From: CAWKKW01 sp963850345
GTDB lineage: Bacteria > Acidobacteriota > Terriglobia > Terriglobales > Acidobacteriaceae
NCBI GenBank assembly: GCA_963850345.1
Contig: CAWKKW010000010.1
Coordinates: 7,060-71,059 of the forward strand
DNA length: 64,000 nucleotides
Direction: 5' to 3'
This document shows, in pieces, positions 8,411 to 17,750 of the stretch. Made by a program: the position numbers and the translations under genes. Each line of letters opens with the position of its first letter. The stretch's first letter is position 1. The notes beneath the pieces were generated by a model that was not told the origin of the DNA, did no database searches, and worked only from the letters and a program-made list of their open reading frames with translations.

Positions 8411-9274
8411 CTATTCTGTTGTGTAGCGAATCTCGAGCCGGCGAATGCGCACACACGAATAGGTCAGCACCACCCCGATCAGGGCTAGCAGACCCAGCGT
8501 CGCCGCCACTGCGGATACGGGCTCAGTCTCGACCGTTAGCAGCGCGAAAATCCCATCGGATTGCACCGTCACCGGCATCAGGTGCGCCAGATACGACGCC
8601 ACGCTGACGCGTTGCAGCAGCGCAGGCAGCACCGGGTTGATCGCTTCCCATCCGAGAACCAGCATGGCTGCCGGCATCGGATTCCTGAACATCATGCTGA
8701 GCAGAAGAAACACGGCTCCGTACCCCAGGCATGCCAGCACAATGATCATGAGATACGCCTCGCACTGCGCAAGCCCCGGGCCGTGAAATATATATTCCCG
8801 TCCTGCTGCGCCATACCCGGCGTACATCAAAGCGCAATCCACCAACACCGCTCCGCCGAATAGCACAATCGAACTGATCGAACCTGCCGCGAACTTCCCC
8901 AGCAACAATACCTCGCGCCTCACCGGCGACAGCAGATAGTAGTGCAGGCTTCGCTCGATCATCTCTCCGCGAATCAGCCGCGAAAAAATTCCCAGGCAGC
9001 CAAAGAACACTCCCAGACGCACGTAATAGAGCTGCACGATCCCTGCAAGCACGTTGGTATCAATGCCGATCGTCGTAGCATTGTGCCGGTCTATCATCGT
9101 ATGCAGCAGAATGATCAGGGTTGGGATAAACGCCAGCAGGTACACCCAACTCGCCTTCCACGAGAACAGGTTCCTATGCAGTTCAATGCGAACCACGCGG
9201 TTAAACTGCACCCACCACAAGCTCCACGGCTGGCGTCTCAGTTCCTGTACAAAGCTTGTCTGCTGCGTCGCCAT
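8411..9274 (-). CDS. ABC-2 type exporter permease
   Basis: A 287-residue membrane protein with about six hydrophobic segments (LLAFIPTLIILLHTMI, SISSIVLFGGAVLVDCALMY, YLMIIVLACLGYGAVFLLLS and others) and the cytoplasmic loop RLIRGEMIERSLHYYLLSPVRR typical of ABC-2 permeases. It is the last gene of the ECF sigma operon. Its ATG overlaps the stop of the upstream ATPase by one base, so the pair at 8411-10215 forms one exporter. The substrate is unknown; such modules in ECF/FecR operons often export lipids, peptides or toxic compounds, but nothing in this sequence decides it. Confidence 0.85.
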   Translation of the reverse strand: MATQQTSFVQELRRQPWSLWWVQFNRVVRIELHRNLFSWKASWVYLLAFIPTLIILLHTMIDRHNATTIGIDTNVLAGIVQLYYVRLGVFFGCLGIFSRLIRGEMIERSLHYYLLSPVRREVLLLGKFAAGSISSIVLFGGAVLVDCALMYAGYGAAGREYIFHGPGLAQCEAYLMIIVLACLGYGAVFLLLSMMFRNPMPAAMLVLGWEAINPVLPALLQRVSVASYLAHLMPVTVQSDGIFALLTVETEPVSAVAATLGLLALIGVVLTYSCVRIRRLEIRYTTE

Positions 9275-10215
9275 TACGCGTCACTCCCCTCAGCGCCAAT
9301 CAGGTATTGATAGATCGCGTTTGCATCATCGTCCGCGGGAGCTACCGTCTCGATCTTCACCACGCCTTCGACCGCGATGTCGTTGATCATGGAGTAGAAC
9401 TGGTCGATGTCTCCGGTCCGCAGAAAAACGCCCCGGCCGTCTGTATGTATCCGCGCTTCTACACAATGGTTGATGGCAAACATGCGCGAAGCGAGTAATT
9501 CAGGATGATCGCAGCGAATCAGCACCTGCATCGGCTTCTCGCGAACTTCCTGTCGGACATGGTGAATATCGCCTTCCGCGATCAGGTAACCGCCGGTGAT
9601 CAGAACCACGCGGTCTGAGATGCGGTCGACCTCCTCGAGAATGTGGCTCGAGATCAACACGTGCATGCCCTTCCGCCCAAGCTCTTCGAACAACGCCATC
9701 GATTCGGCGCGAGCCATGGGGTCGAGCCCGTTCAGCGGCTCGTCTAGGACCAGCACTCGCGGATGATGCGCGATCGCTTGAGCCAGCCGTATCTTCTGCC
9801 GCATCCCTTTGCTGTACCCTGCGATCTTGCGATCGACCGCGTCGCCCAACTGCACCCTCTCGCACGATTCGATCGCGAGCCTGTGCGCTTCGTCATAACT
9901 CATCCCGTGCAGCATCAACCCATCCATGACGAATTGCCAACCTGTCAGCCCGCGCGGAAACGAATCGAACTGCGTGCAATAGCCCACGTTGCGGAAGAAC
10001 TCGTAACCTTCGCCGGGATTCAGACCGAGCACCGAGACACTTCCGCGTGAGGGCTGCACCAGCCCTGTCATCAGGTTCATCAGCGTGGTCTTGCCCGAGC
10101 CGTTCGGCCCCACCAGCGTCGTGATTCCGGGGGGCAGCGACAGCGAGATACGATTGACGCCTAAAACCTCACCGTAGAACTTGGAGACATCGTCGAAGAC
10201 AATCCGGTCGTTCAT
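9274..10215 (-). CDS. ABC-2 exporter ATPase, second pair
   Basis: A 313-residue nucleotide-binding protein: Walker A VGPNGSGKTT, Q-loop GYCTQFDSFP, signature YSKGMRQK (degenerate from LSGGQ as is common in this class), Walker B VLVLDEPLNGLDP and switch region LISSHILEEVDR. About 90 residues follow the ABC core (MQVLIRCDHPELLASR onward), as in CcmA/NodI-type exporters. The start overlaps the previous permease by four bases. It pairs with the permease at 8411-9274. Confidence 0.92.
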   Translation of the reverse strand: MNDRIVFDDVSKFYGEVLGVNRISLSLPPGITTLVGPNGSGKTTLMNLMTGLVQPSRGSVSVLGLNPGEGYEFFRNVGYCTQFDSFPRGLTGWQFVMDGLMLHGMSYDEAHRLAIESCERVQLGDAVDRKIAGYSKGMRQKIRLAQAIAHHPRVLVLDEPLNGLDPMARAESMALFEELGRKGMHVLISSHILEEVDRISDRVVLITGGYLIAEGDIHHVRQEVREKPMQVLIRCDHPELLASRMFAINHCVEARIHTDGRGVFLRTGDIDQFYSMINDIAVEGVVKIETVAPADDDANAIYQYLIGAEGSDA

Positions 10216-11090
10216 CCGCGCACCACTTCCCGCGCACGGATGCGTGCGTTCAACATTGCAATCGAGATCAACACAACCAGCCCCAGCATCGAAACAATCG
10301 CGGAACTAGGCAGTGCCATCTGCTGGCCGAGCGCATTCGCCGGAGCGCCCAGCATCCGCTGCCATACTTCTGTAACCATGAAGGGCACATTCAGCAGGAA
10401 GCCCCAGCGAGTCCGCAGCACTCCTGTAATCACCCCGCCAATCCCCGCAGGTAAAAAGATGGCAGCGAAGATCACCGCCGTTGCCAGCATTCTCCACTTC
10501 ACCCACGAAGACAACGCCAGCCCCAGGATCGAGAGAAACAGCACCCACAGCACCGCGCCCGCAAACAACCCGCCCGCGATCATCATGTTCTGGGCCGCCC
10601 ACGGCGTCGGCGACGAATAGCTCTGATACGCAAACAGCAACAGGCAGGGAACCCACGTCACCGCCGACAGGCAGCCGAAAAGCGCAACAAACTTGCCCGC
10701 AACATAACCAAACCGCGAGATCGGATGACTGAGCAGAATCGGCAGCGCATTATCCGCCAGGTCAAAGGTGATGAGCCGAGGCGCAATCCACGCCGCCAGC
10801 ACCAGCGCAAGCCAGGACTGCGCCTGCAGCACGATCAGGAAAAATCGCGCATCGATCGCAACGGTCTGCGGGCCGTTCGCGCCGACCAGCATCCTGGCGA
10901 GAGGATTGTTCGCGAGATAGATTCCCACCAGCGACAGGACTGCCGGCAGCAGGCAAAGAACAAACAGGGCGATCGTAATCTTCGACGACCAGATCTCTGC
11001 GAAGCCGTATCGCGCAAGCACAAGAATCCGCGATCCCTTCGGAGTAAGTCGGCCCGTGTATGCGCGGTAGTTATGCTTGTAGATAGACAT
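10212..11090 (-). CDS. ABC-2 type exporter permease, first pair
   Basis: A 292-residue membrane protein with about six hydrophobic segments, including ITIALFVLCLLPAVLSLVGI, FFLIVLQAQSWLALVLAAWI and IVSMLGLVVLISIAML. The motif LITFDLADNALPILLSHPIS resembles the ABC-2 coupling helix region. The first residues are basic and precede the first membrane helix. The gene overlaps the upstream ATPase by 20 bases and the downstream ATPase by four, so it is translationally coupled to both and probably works with the ATPase at 11071-12021. Confidence 0.85.
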   Translation of the reverse strand: MSIYKHNYRAYTGRLTPKGSRILVLARYGFAEIWSSKITIALFVLCLLPAVLSLVGIYLANNPLARMLVGANGPQTVAIDARFFLIVLQAQSWLALVLAAWIAPRLITFDLADNALPILLSHPISRFGYVAGKFVALFGCLSAVTWVPCLLLFAYQSYSSPTPWAAQNMMIAGGLFAGAVLWVLFLSILGLALSSWVKWRMLATAVIFAAIFLPAGIGGVITGVLRTRWGFLLNVPFMVTEVWQRMLGAPANALGQQMALPSSAIVSMLGLVVLISIAMLNARIRAREVVRG

Positions 11091-12021
11091 GTTCTTTAGG
11101 CCGCCAGGCTTCGTTGTCCATTGCTTTCAGGAAAATGTCTTCGAGCGAGTCGCGACGCTGATGCATCCGCCGAATCTGCACACCCTGTTCCGCGGCAATC
11201 ACGTATAGGTCGCGCGCCTCGATAATCTCAGGAAGAACCACCTTGATCCTTCCGCCCGGAAAACTCGCGCACTCGCAGCCCAGGTTGCGGATGCTGTCCG
11301 CGAATCTCTCGGTCGCGCCCACGGTCTCCAGTTCAATGAAGCTGCGATTCGAGTGGCGTTCCGCTTCCAGATCACACAGCGCCGCGATCTGGCCGTTCTT
11401 CAGGATCAGCACTTCATCGCAGGTTTCGTCGATGTCCCGCAGCAGGTGCGATGAGATCAGCAGCCGAATGCTGCCTTCTTCGCGAATCTCCTGCAGCAGC
11501 CGTATCATCCGTTGACGCGCAACCGGGTCCAATCCGTTGGTCGGCTCATCGAGAATGAGCAGCCTCGGCCCATGGGCAAGCGCCTGGGCCAGCTTGACCA
11601 ACTGCTTCATCCCCAGCGAATACGTGCTCACCTTGCGATACCGCACTTCGCCCAGCCCCACATAGAAGAGGGCTTCATGCGCGCGTTCCAGCGCCTGCTC
11701 CCGAGGCAGGCCCGCAAGCTCTGCCATGTAGCGCACAAAGCGCACCCCACTGATGTTGCCGATAAAGGAGTCGCTCTCCGGCATGTAGCCGATGCGACCC
11801 CTTATCTCCGCCCGGTCGCGATGCACGTCCAGGTCGAAGATCCGCGCGCTTCCTGCAGCAGGCGCATGAAATCCCAGCAGCGTGTTAATGAGCGTGGATT
11901 TTCCTGCGCCGTTCGGCCCCAGCAACCCGATGGCGCGCCCCTTCAGCACCCCCGTCAATCCATTCAGGACCATCCGCTTCCCGAGCTGGACCTGCAACGC
12001 GTTGAGTTCGATCACGCTCAT
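11071..12021 (-). CDS. ABC-2 exporter ATPase, first pair
   Basis: A 316-residue ATPase with Walker A GPNGAGKST, Q-loop GYMPESDSFI, signature YSLGMKQL, Walker B LLILDEPTNGLDP and switch segment LISSHLLRDIDE, then a C-terminal extension of about 100 residues. It starts 19 bases after the FecR-type gene, and so is the first exporter gene of the operon. Its signature, like that of the second ATPase, has Met-Lys/Arg-Gln instead of Gly-Gln-Gln. The two ATPases are related but well diverged, so the operon encodes two exporters, or one exporter with paired non-identical halves. Confidence 0.92.
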   Translation of the reverse strand: MSVIELNALQVQLGKRMVLNGLTGVLKGRAIGLLGPNGAGKSTLINTLLGFHAPAAGSARIFDLDVHRDRAEIRGRIGYMPESDSFIGNISGVRFVRYMAELAGLPREQALERAHEALFYVGLGEVRYRKVSTYSLGMKQLVKLAQALAHGPRLLILDEPTNGLDPVARQRMIRLLQEIREEGSIRLLISSHLLRDIDETCDEVLILKNGQIAALCDLEAERHSNRSFIELETVGATERFADSIRNLGCECASFPGGRIKVVLPEIIEARDLYVIAAEQGVQIRRMHQRRDSLEDIFLKAMDNEAWRPKEHVYLQA

Positions 12022-12040
12022 TGCATCCTCTTACGTTGTC

Positions 12041-14602
12041 TTACTCGTGGTGGTTCCCGATAAGTGCGCCCAATGTCAGAAAATCGAAGCCGAAGAGGCG
12101 GCTGTTGCTCGCAGCTTCAATCGTATTCGCTTCACCCCACGCACAGACTGCCGTCGGCTTCGAATCGGCCGCCAACTCCCGAAGCGCCACCGCCGCGCCT
12201 CCGCTCACCTGCGACAGCAGAGGAGTGAGCACCGGGCTGAGATTTTGATACGCGATGGCCGAGTAGTTCTCATTCTCGTCCTTGGGCAGTAAGGCTTTGA
12301 AGGCCGCCGAACGCGCCAGCGACGTGCCCGTGGTATGCGTGTGCAGCGCGTCCATCAGCAGTGCCCGGGTCGGCGCCACAATCATGTAACCGTCAGAGAA
12401 CGTATAGTGCGCCAGCTCCTTGCCGCTGGTCAGATCGTGCACCAGGTAGTAGCGCTGGCTGCCCACGTCCTTCCATTCAATCGTGACCTGGTGCGCATCT
12501 TTGCCTTGGTGCTGGGTCTGAACCGCCTGCAGCAGCCTCTCCAGCGTCTTCTCCAGCCGCTCAGAGTCGTACACCTCGACCACCATCTTCCATGACGGCG
12601 TCGGCAAGATCGGGCCGTCCAGCGACATCAGCGCATCTCCGCCAAAGTTCGCTGCCAGGTCTTCGCGCAGGTTAATCTGCAGCTTCGACTCGGCATCGCT
12701 CAGCTCCTGTTGCGCACCTCTGTCCCTGGTTGCGGCCATGGCCAGCATATCGTCGACGATGGCCTTCGGATCCTTCGACAACATCGCCACCGCGAGCGAT
12801 GCATTCTGCGAAACAAAGTCCAGAGAACCGATCGCCGCGGGCGCGCCCAGCCACGACGCCACGCCCTTCCGAGCCCCAGCGAATTGCAGGCTCAGGTGGT
12901 TCTCCGGCTCCCCACTCTTCTCCCGATGCTCCGCGATCAGATACTGCATGTCTTCAATGCCTGTCTGATTTAGCTCAGACGCCTCATTGCCGTGATGCGT
13001 CGCGACCGCGAACCCGTGCCGCACGATCTGCTTCAAATCGGCTGCGAGAATCACTCCGGCGCCTCGCCCGTACGCACCCGAAATCTGTTTGCCAAAGTCG
13101 CTCGTCTCGAAGCCGCTCGCGCCCGCATTGAGTTGCGAGTTGATCTCCTTCAGCGTCGCTACGCTGTTGGACATAACCAGCTCGTGATCCCGGACCAGCG
13201 CATACTCTACACCCTGCGAACCAGCCGGCAACGTCGCGAGTTCCTTCTGATCGAGAACAACCACACCCTTGCCGCCGTCGATCTCCGCAAACTCGGTCTT
13301 CAATACCTCGGCCAGGCCACCCTGCTTTACATCCGCGAGAATCGCGTGCTCCGGCCCGCCTGCGCGATTCAATCCAACCACTACCACCTCATCGCCAAGA
13401 TACTGGCTGATCTGGTGAATCTTTCCGATCACGCCGTCGAGTTCGGCTGCGTTCCGGCCCTTCCCGCCGCTCCACCACTGTCGCAGTGCAGGGCTCTTCT
13501 GCAGCTGATCTTGAAAGATCGAGTTCGCCTCACTCAAGAACTCGCCCAGGTTCGGCACGCTTACATACAGCAGCGTCTCACTCGGAACGCGCTTCAGCAG
13601 GTCGCTCGCATACCGCGGCTCGGGAAACGGAATCTGCTCGATTCGACGTTGCAGCACAGCGAACTGCCCCATCAGCACCAGGTACTTGTCGCGATCCGGG
13701 CTCCACGCTATCTGTTCGGCCACCGGAACCGCGTCCAGATTGTCGCTGGTCGCCACCTGCTCCCCGGCATGCATCACCGTTTCAGTTCCCGCATGCGCCA
13801 CATTCACCGTGCCCTGCACTACGGCCACGCGTGAACCCTTCATGCCTGCATTGACAGAGAACACAGTGCCAGTCACCGCCACGCGGCAATCCGGAGTCTT
13901 CACATACAGGTGCCCCGAGGTGCGATGGGCCGCCTCGACGATCACCGCACCGTGGTCCAGGGCCACCGTCATGTTCCGTCCGCGCGCACCGATTCCCAAC
14001 GCGCTTCGTTCGCCAATCTCTACTCTCGATCCATCCGCCAGCCGGATCACCGCCCGCGAGCCGCCGCTGGTCCGCAGCAGATCGCCTTCCTGCAAACTAT
14101 CTCCCGCCGATAGCCGGCGATCGCTTCCGTTCGCAATGTCATATGCCGAACCGTCAATCGATTGCACCTCGGCGCGCACGCCCTGAGGCACCTGCCAGTA
14201 AATCCTGTAGACGAAGACAGACGTGACCAGCAACCCGATGCATGCAGCCAATCCCCAGCCGTACGCGCGCGGTCTCCACATCGCAGCCTTCCGCGCTGCC
14301 ACTGGAGCAGTCCAGTCCAGACGGCGGCCCGCCTGGTAAGAACGGCAGGTGCTGCATTCGCGCAAATGCGCCGCGATCAGCATCCCACGTCGCTCAGGCA
14401 CCTGTCCCGCCCGGTACGCCGGCAACAGCGATTGTACGTCTGCGCAGCTATGAATCATCTCGACTGCCGACTGCTTTGAGAACTCGATCCCGAGCCGCTC
14501 CGCCACTCGCTCCGCCGCCGTGTTCAACGTCGCCACCTCCGGCTCGTCGCTCTGTACTGCACGAATGGCACGCTGCACCCGCACTTCGTCATCGTTTCTC
14601 AT
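12041..14602 (-). CDS. Zinc-finger anti-sigma / FecR-domain protein with a large extracytoplasmic region
   Basis: An 853-residue fusion. Residues about 50-90 carry a zinc-binding anti-sigma motif (C53, H79, C83, C86, the H-x3-C-x2-C pattern). A single membrane helix spans about 113-134. A FecR domain follows (about 145-270; RTSGGSRAVIRLADGSRVE, then TPDCRVAVTGTVFSVNAG). The remaining 550 residues are soluble and alpha/beta, beginning near KRVPSETLLYVSVPNLGEFL; this part resembles DUF3352-type periplasmic proteins, a tentative match. Typical anti-sigma/FecR proteins are 200-400 residues, so this one is exceptionally long. The start overlaps the ECF sigma stop by four bases (ATGA), as expected for a sigma/anti-sigma pair. 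It probably holds the sigma factor at the membrane until an envelope signal is received. Confidence 0.85.
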   Translation of the reverse strand: MRNDDEVRVQRAIRAVQSDEPEVATLNTAAERVAERLGIEFSKQSAVEMIHSCADVQSLLPAYRAGQVPERRGMLIAAHLRECSTCRSYQAGRRLDWTAPVAARKAAMWRPRAYGWGLAACIGLLVTSVFVYRIYWQVPQGVRAEVQSIDGSAYDIANGSDRRLSAGDSLQEGDLLRTSGGSRAVIRLADGSRVEIGERSALGIGARGRNMTVALDHGAVIVEAAHRTSGHLYVKTPDCRVAVTGTVFSVNAGMKGSRVAVVQGTVNVAHAGTETVMHAGEQVATSDNLDAVPVAEQIAWSPDRDKYLVLMGQFAVLQRRIEQIPFPEPRYASDLLKRVPSETLLYVSVPNLGEFLSEANSIFQDQLQKSPALRQWWSGGKGRNAAELDGVIGKIHQISQYLGDEVVVVGLNRAGGPEHAILADVKQGGLAEVLKTEFAEIDGGKGVVVLDQKELATLPAGSQGVEYALVRDHELVMSNSVATLKEINSQLNAGASGFETSDFGKQISGAYGRGAGVILAADLKQIVRHGFAVATHHGNEASELNQTGIEDMQYLIAEHREKSGEPENHLSLQFAGARKGVASWLGAPAAIGSLDFVSQNASLAVAMLSKDPKAIVDDMLAMAATRDRGAQQELSDAESKLQINLREDLAANFGGDALMSLDGPILPTPSWKMVVEVYDSERLEKTLERLLQAVQTQHQGKDAHQVTIEWKDVGSQRYYLVHDLTSGKELAHYTFSDGYMIVAPTRALLMDALHTHTTGTSLARSAAFKALLPKDENENYSAIAYQNLSPVLTPLLSQVSGGAAVALRELAADSKPTAVCAWGEANTIEAASNSRLFGFDFLTLGALIGNHHE

Positions 14603-15165
14603 CGCTGTCTCCCGTCCAGTTCCTTCAGCCGCTTTTTTAGCCTCGCCCGCGCATGGTGCAGCGTCACCGCCACCACCGCCTGCGAAGTGCCCATCAACGC
14701 CGCAATTTCTCCGTTACTCGCTTCTTCTAGATACCGCAGCGTGAACATCTCCGCGGTTCGAGGCGATAGCTCACCGATCGCGCGTCTCAGCTCGTCCCTC
14801 AACTCGCGATCGCTACTCTCCCGCTCCGGCGAACTCCCGAATCCCGTCGAAGCAATCCCCGCCGCACTCTCCACCGGTTCCTGCGCAGCGGTTCGCCTTC
14901 GTCGCAGCAGGTCGAGCGCACCGTTGATCGCCGCGCGATACAGATAGCTGCCTGCGTTGGCGACCGGAGCCTCACCCGCCGCCAACCGAAGAAAGACCGT
15001 CTGCGCCACATCCTCCGCATCGGCCATGCTGCCGGTGATCCGGTAAGCCGCCCTCAACACGCGCCGATGATGCTCGCCAAACAGTGTCGCGAGATCCACA
15101 TTGCTTCCTGTTAACGGTACGATTGCGTTTCCGACCGCCACTGGCTCACCTTCTTGAGTCTTCAT
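14599..15165 (-). CDS. ECF-family RNA polymerase sigma factor
   Basis: This 188-residue protein has sigma region 2 (about 27-95: LFGEHHRRVLRAAYRITGS, then MADAEDVAQTVFLRL) and region 4 (about 130-185: IGELSPRTAEMFTLRYLEEA, then NGEIAALMGTSQAVVAVTLH), with the short variable linker typical of ECF sigmas. It directs core polymerase to a small regulon. It is followed by its predicted anti-sigma partner with a four-base overlap, then by two ABC exporters. An ECF-like promoter 47-73 bases upstream suggests autoregulation. Confidence 0.94.
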   Translation of the reverse strand: MKTQEGEPVAVGNAIVPLTGSNVDLATLFGEHHRRVLRAAYRITGSMADAEDVAQTVFLRLAAGEAPVANAGSYLYRAAINGALDLLRRRRTAAQEPVESAAGIASTGFGSSPERESSDRELRDELRRAIGELSPRTAEMFTLRYLEEASNGEIAALMGTSQAVVAVTLHHARARLKKRLKELDGRQR

Positions 15166-15211
15166 ACAGATGACGCCGCTCCCTGGCGTTTCTTAACTGT
15201 GCCGGAGCAGA

Positions 15212-15238
15212 TTACGCCGAAAATGTCTCGTCAGTTCC
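15212..15238 (-). promoter_or_regulatory. ECF-type promoter of the sigma/anti-sigma/exporter operon
   Basis: On the - strand a GGAACT (15238-15233) is followed after 16 bases by CGTAA (15216-15212), the layout of many ECF promoters (GGAAC, 16-17 bases, CGT). The predicted transcript start is near 15205, giving a leader of about 40 bases. It is the expected self-recognised promoter of the adjacent ECF sigma gene. Assigned by pattern only. Confidence 0.6.
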
Positions 15239-15430
15239 GGACAGACGGAAGTATGCGCTCTCCCAGAGCGCGAGTGCAGTGAGGATCTGTGACGTTACCG
15301 AGTGACACGGCGGAAAGGCGTCGGCAGGCAGGATCGCGGCCGCCCACGAGCAGACAAAGGCCGAAGACCCGCGACTCAGGCTCCGGCCAATTATCCGATT
15401 CACTTACTACTTAGCCCAGGCGACCTCAGT

Positions 15431-17593
15431 CTACTTCGAGCCAGTCTCATTCCATAGAAAGCTCAGTTCGTCCGCCTGATCCTCGACCAGTTGCGTGAGC
15501 GAAACACCCGAGCTATGCCCGCCCTTCAGCGAATAATGCAGCAGAATCGGCCGCCCGCCTGCGTTCGCCTCCTGCACCTCGGCAGTCATCTTGCGCGCAT
15601 GCAGCGGGTCCACCCGCGTGTCACTGTCCCCGGTAAAGAACATGATGCTGGGGAAATGAGTTCCCGGCTTCACGTTTTGGTACGGAGAATATTTCGCCAG
15701 ATACGGCGCCTGATCCGCCACATCCGCCGACCCGTATTCCGTCGTCCATAACCTGCCGAAGAGAAAGTTCTGATACCGCAGCATGTCCAGCAGCGGGTAA
15801 CCGCACCAGATTGCGCCGAATAACTCCGGATGCTGCGTAATCGCCGCTCCCATCAGCAGGCCGCCGTTCGATCGTCCGCGAATGGCGAAGTGTTCCGGGC
15901 TGGTGTAGTGGTTGGCAATAAGATATTCGGCCGCCGCGAAAAAGTCATCGAAGACGTTCTGCTTCTTCTCAAACATCGCGGCCTTGTGCCACGACTCGCC
16001 ATACTCCGCGCCGCCCCGCAGGTTTGGCAGCGCAAAGTATCCGCCCTGCTCCATCCACCACGCATACTCCGGATTCCATGTCGCCGTCATGGCCAGGTTG
16101 AATCCGCCGTACCCGGTCATCAACAGCCGAGCGGTGCCGTCACGCTTCAACCCCTTCTTGCCCGCAACAAACATGGGCACGCGCGTCCCGTCCTTCGACT
16201 TGTAAAAAACCTGCTGCACCTCGTACTGCTCCGGATCGAACGGCACCTTGGGCGTGAAGAACGTATCGCTTTTGCCCGTCGACGTGTTGTACCGGTAAAT
16301 GCTTGGCGGCACGGTGAAGGACTGGAACGTATAGAACCCCTCCGCGTCGTGCGACTTGCCATAGACAGGCGACCCCGTGCCAATCGCCGGATACTCCAAC
16401 TTGCCCTGCTGCTTGCCGTCGAGCGAATAGATGGTCGTATCCGATTTCACATCCGCCAATCGCTCTACAAACAGTCGATCACCCGCGATGCTGAAGCTCT
16501 CAATTACGTCCTTGCCTTCTGGAATCACGGTCTCCCACTGGTCCGGCGCTGCGTTCATCTTGGCCTTCAACACGCGCCCCAGCGGAGCCTTATAGTCCGT
16601 CATGACGTAGAAATTGTCATCGATACTGATCGCATTGAACCGCGACTCGATCCCGTACACCAGCGGCACGATCGGTGCGTCCGGTGTCCGCAGGTCCTTG
16701 ATCAGAATGTCTTCTCGCTTCGCCGGAACTCCGCGGCTTATCGAAAGGATCAGATAATGCCCGTTCTCGGTGACATCGATGCCCACCAAATCCATCTCGC
16801 CCAGAGGTTCGCCTCGATACTCTTTCCCGAATAACATCTGGTCATTCTTCGAATCGCTCCCGAATGCGTGGAAGTACACTGACGTCCCGGCGTGCGTGAA
16901 CCGCGAGTAGTACAGCCCTTTGCCGTCCGGGCTTAACTGCACGCCAAAATAGCGGTCGCTGCTCAACTGATCCTTGTACTCCTGCCGCTTCTCCACGTCG
17001 ACTACGTGAACCGCCATCTCATCCGCGCCGCCAACGCGAATGCCGTAGACCAGGATTGCCCCGTCGCGCGAAACATCTTCGATGGATACCGACGTGTTCT
17101 GGTCCGCGCTCAGCTTGGTCGCGTCCACCAGCCGTTCATCCTGCCCGCTCCAGCCCGTGCGCAGATAGATCGAGGACTGGTTCTCGTCCGCCAGTCTCTT
17201 CTCGAAAAAGTAACGGTCGCCGTACTTGATCGGCGCCGTGTACTGATCCACCCGCTGCAACTGTGTCAACTGCTCCACAGTCTTCGCCCGCATCGGTATC
17301 TGGCTTAGATACTCTTTCGTGTACTTCATCTGCGCATCGATCCAGGCCCGCGTCTTCGGACTCTGCGAGTCTTCCAGCCAGCGATACGGATCGGTCACCT
17401 TCATCCCGTGCACATCATCCGTGACGGGTTCCTTCGCCGATACCGGCGGTGCGGGCAGATGAACGCCACTTCTTCCGTGAATGACGATTCCGGCCTCCTG
17501 TGCGCGCGAAATCGTGGCCATGGCCGTGAGGGCAACGACAGCGAACGCCGCGAGCTTCGTATGTGTCTGAATGTGCTGAAAAATTGCAGTCAA
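15431..17593 (-). CDS. Prolyl oligopeptidase family protein (S9A), secreted
   Basis: From the TTG at 17593, which has GGAGAG five bases upstream, the protein has 720 residues: a signal peptide ending ALTAMATISRAQ, an N-terminal beta-propeller (VTDPYRWLEDSQSPKTRAWI is the typical S9A opening) and a C-terminal alpha/beta-hydrolase domain. The catalytic Ser lies in IRGRSNGGLLMG, the Asp in DSDTRVDP and the His in KGGHSSG. S9A enzymes cleave short peptides after proline; the signal peptide places this one outside the cytoplasm. An in-frame extension to 17701 exists but carries no better ribosome site and lies across the upstream terminator. Single-gene unit bounded upstream by a strong terminator. 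Confidence 0.93.
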   Translation of the reverse strand: MTAIFQHIQTHTKLAAFAVVALTAMATISRAQEAGIVIHGRSGVHLPAPPVSAKEPVTDDVHGMKVTDPYRWLEDSQSPKTRAWIDAQMKYTKEYLSQIPMRAKTVEQLTQLQRVDQYTAPIKYGDRYFFEKRLADENQSSIYLRTGWSGQDERLVDATKLSADQNTSVSIEDVSRDGAILVYGIRVGGADEMAVHVVDVEKRQEYKDQLSSDRYFGVQLSPDGKGLYYSRFTHAGTSVYFHAFGSDSKNDQMLFGKEYRGEPLGEMDLVGIDVTENGHYLILSISRGVPAKREDILIKDLRTPDAPIVPLVYGIESRFNAISIDDNFYVMTDYKAPLGRVLKAKMNAAPDQWETVIPEGKDVIESFSIAGDRLFVERLADVKSDTTIYSLDGKQQGKLEYPAIGTGSPVYGKSHDAEGFYTFQSFTVPPSIYRYNTSTGKSDTFFTPKVPFDPEQYEVQQVFYKSKDGTRVPMFVAGKKGLKRDGTARLLMTGYGGFNLAMTATWNPEYAWWMEQGGYFALPNLRGGAEYGESWHKAAMFEKKQNVFDDFFAAAEYLIANHYTSPEHFAIRGRSNGGLLMGAAITQHPELFGAIWCGYPLLDMLRYQNFLFGRLWTTEYGSADVADQAPYLAKYSPYQNVKPGTHFPSIMFFTGDSDTRVDPLHARKMTAEVQEANAGGRPILLHYSLKGGHSSGVSLTQLVEDQADELSFLWNETGSK

Positions 17594-17678
17594 GGGGTCT
17601 CTCCTCAAGGAAACAGCCGACCGCTCTATCTTACTCAGAACCGGCAATCCCCCAAGTGGCCCTGATTCCAGGCTCAAA

Positions 17679-17719
17679 CAAAAAAGCATCGGCCGGGACA
17701 CTTTCTCCCGGCCGATGCT
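17679..17719 (-). terminator. Intrinsic terminator of the phosphoesterase gene
   Basis: A perfect 13-base stem (17685-17697 with 17707-17719, AGCATCGGCCGGG) encloses a nine-base loop. On the - strand it is followed immediately by six T residues (17684-17679). It lies 32 bases after the phosphoesterase stop. Confidence 0.9.
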
Positions 17720-17750
17720 CTTCCTGCTTTACTGCGGGTGGAACTGCGGT

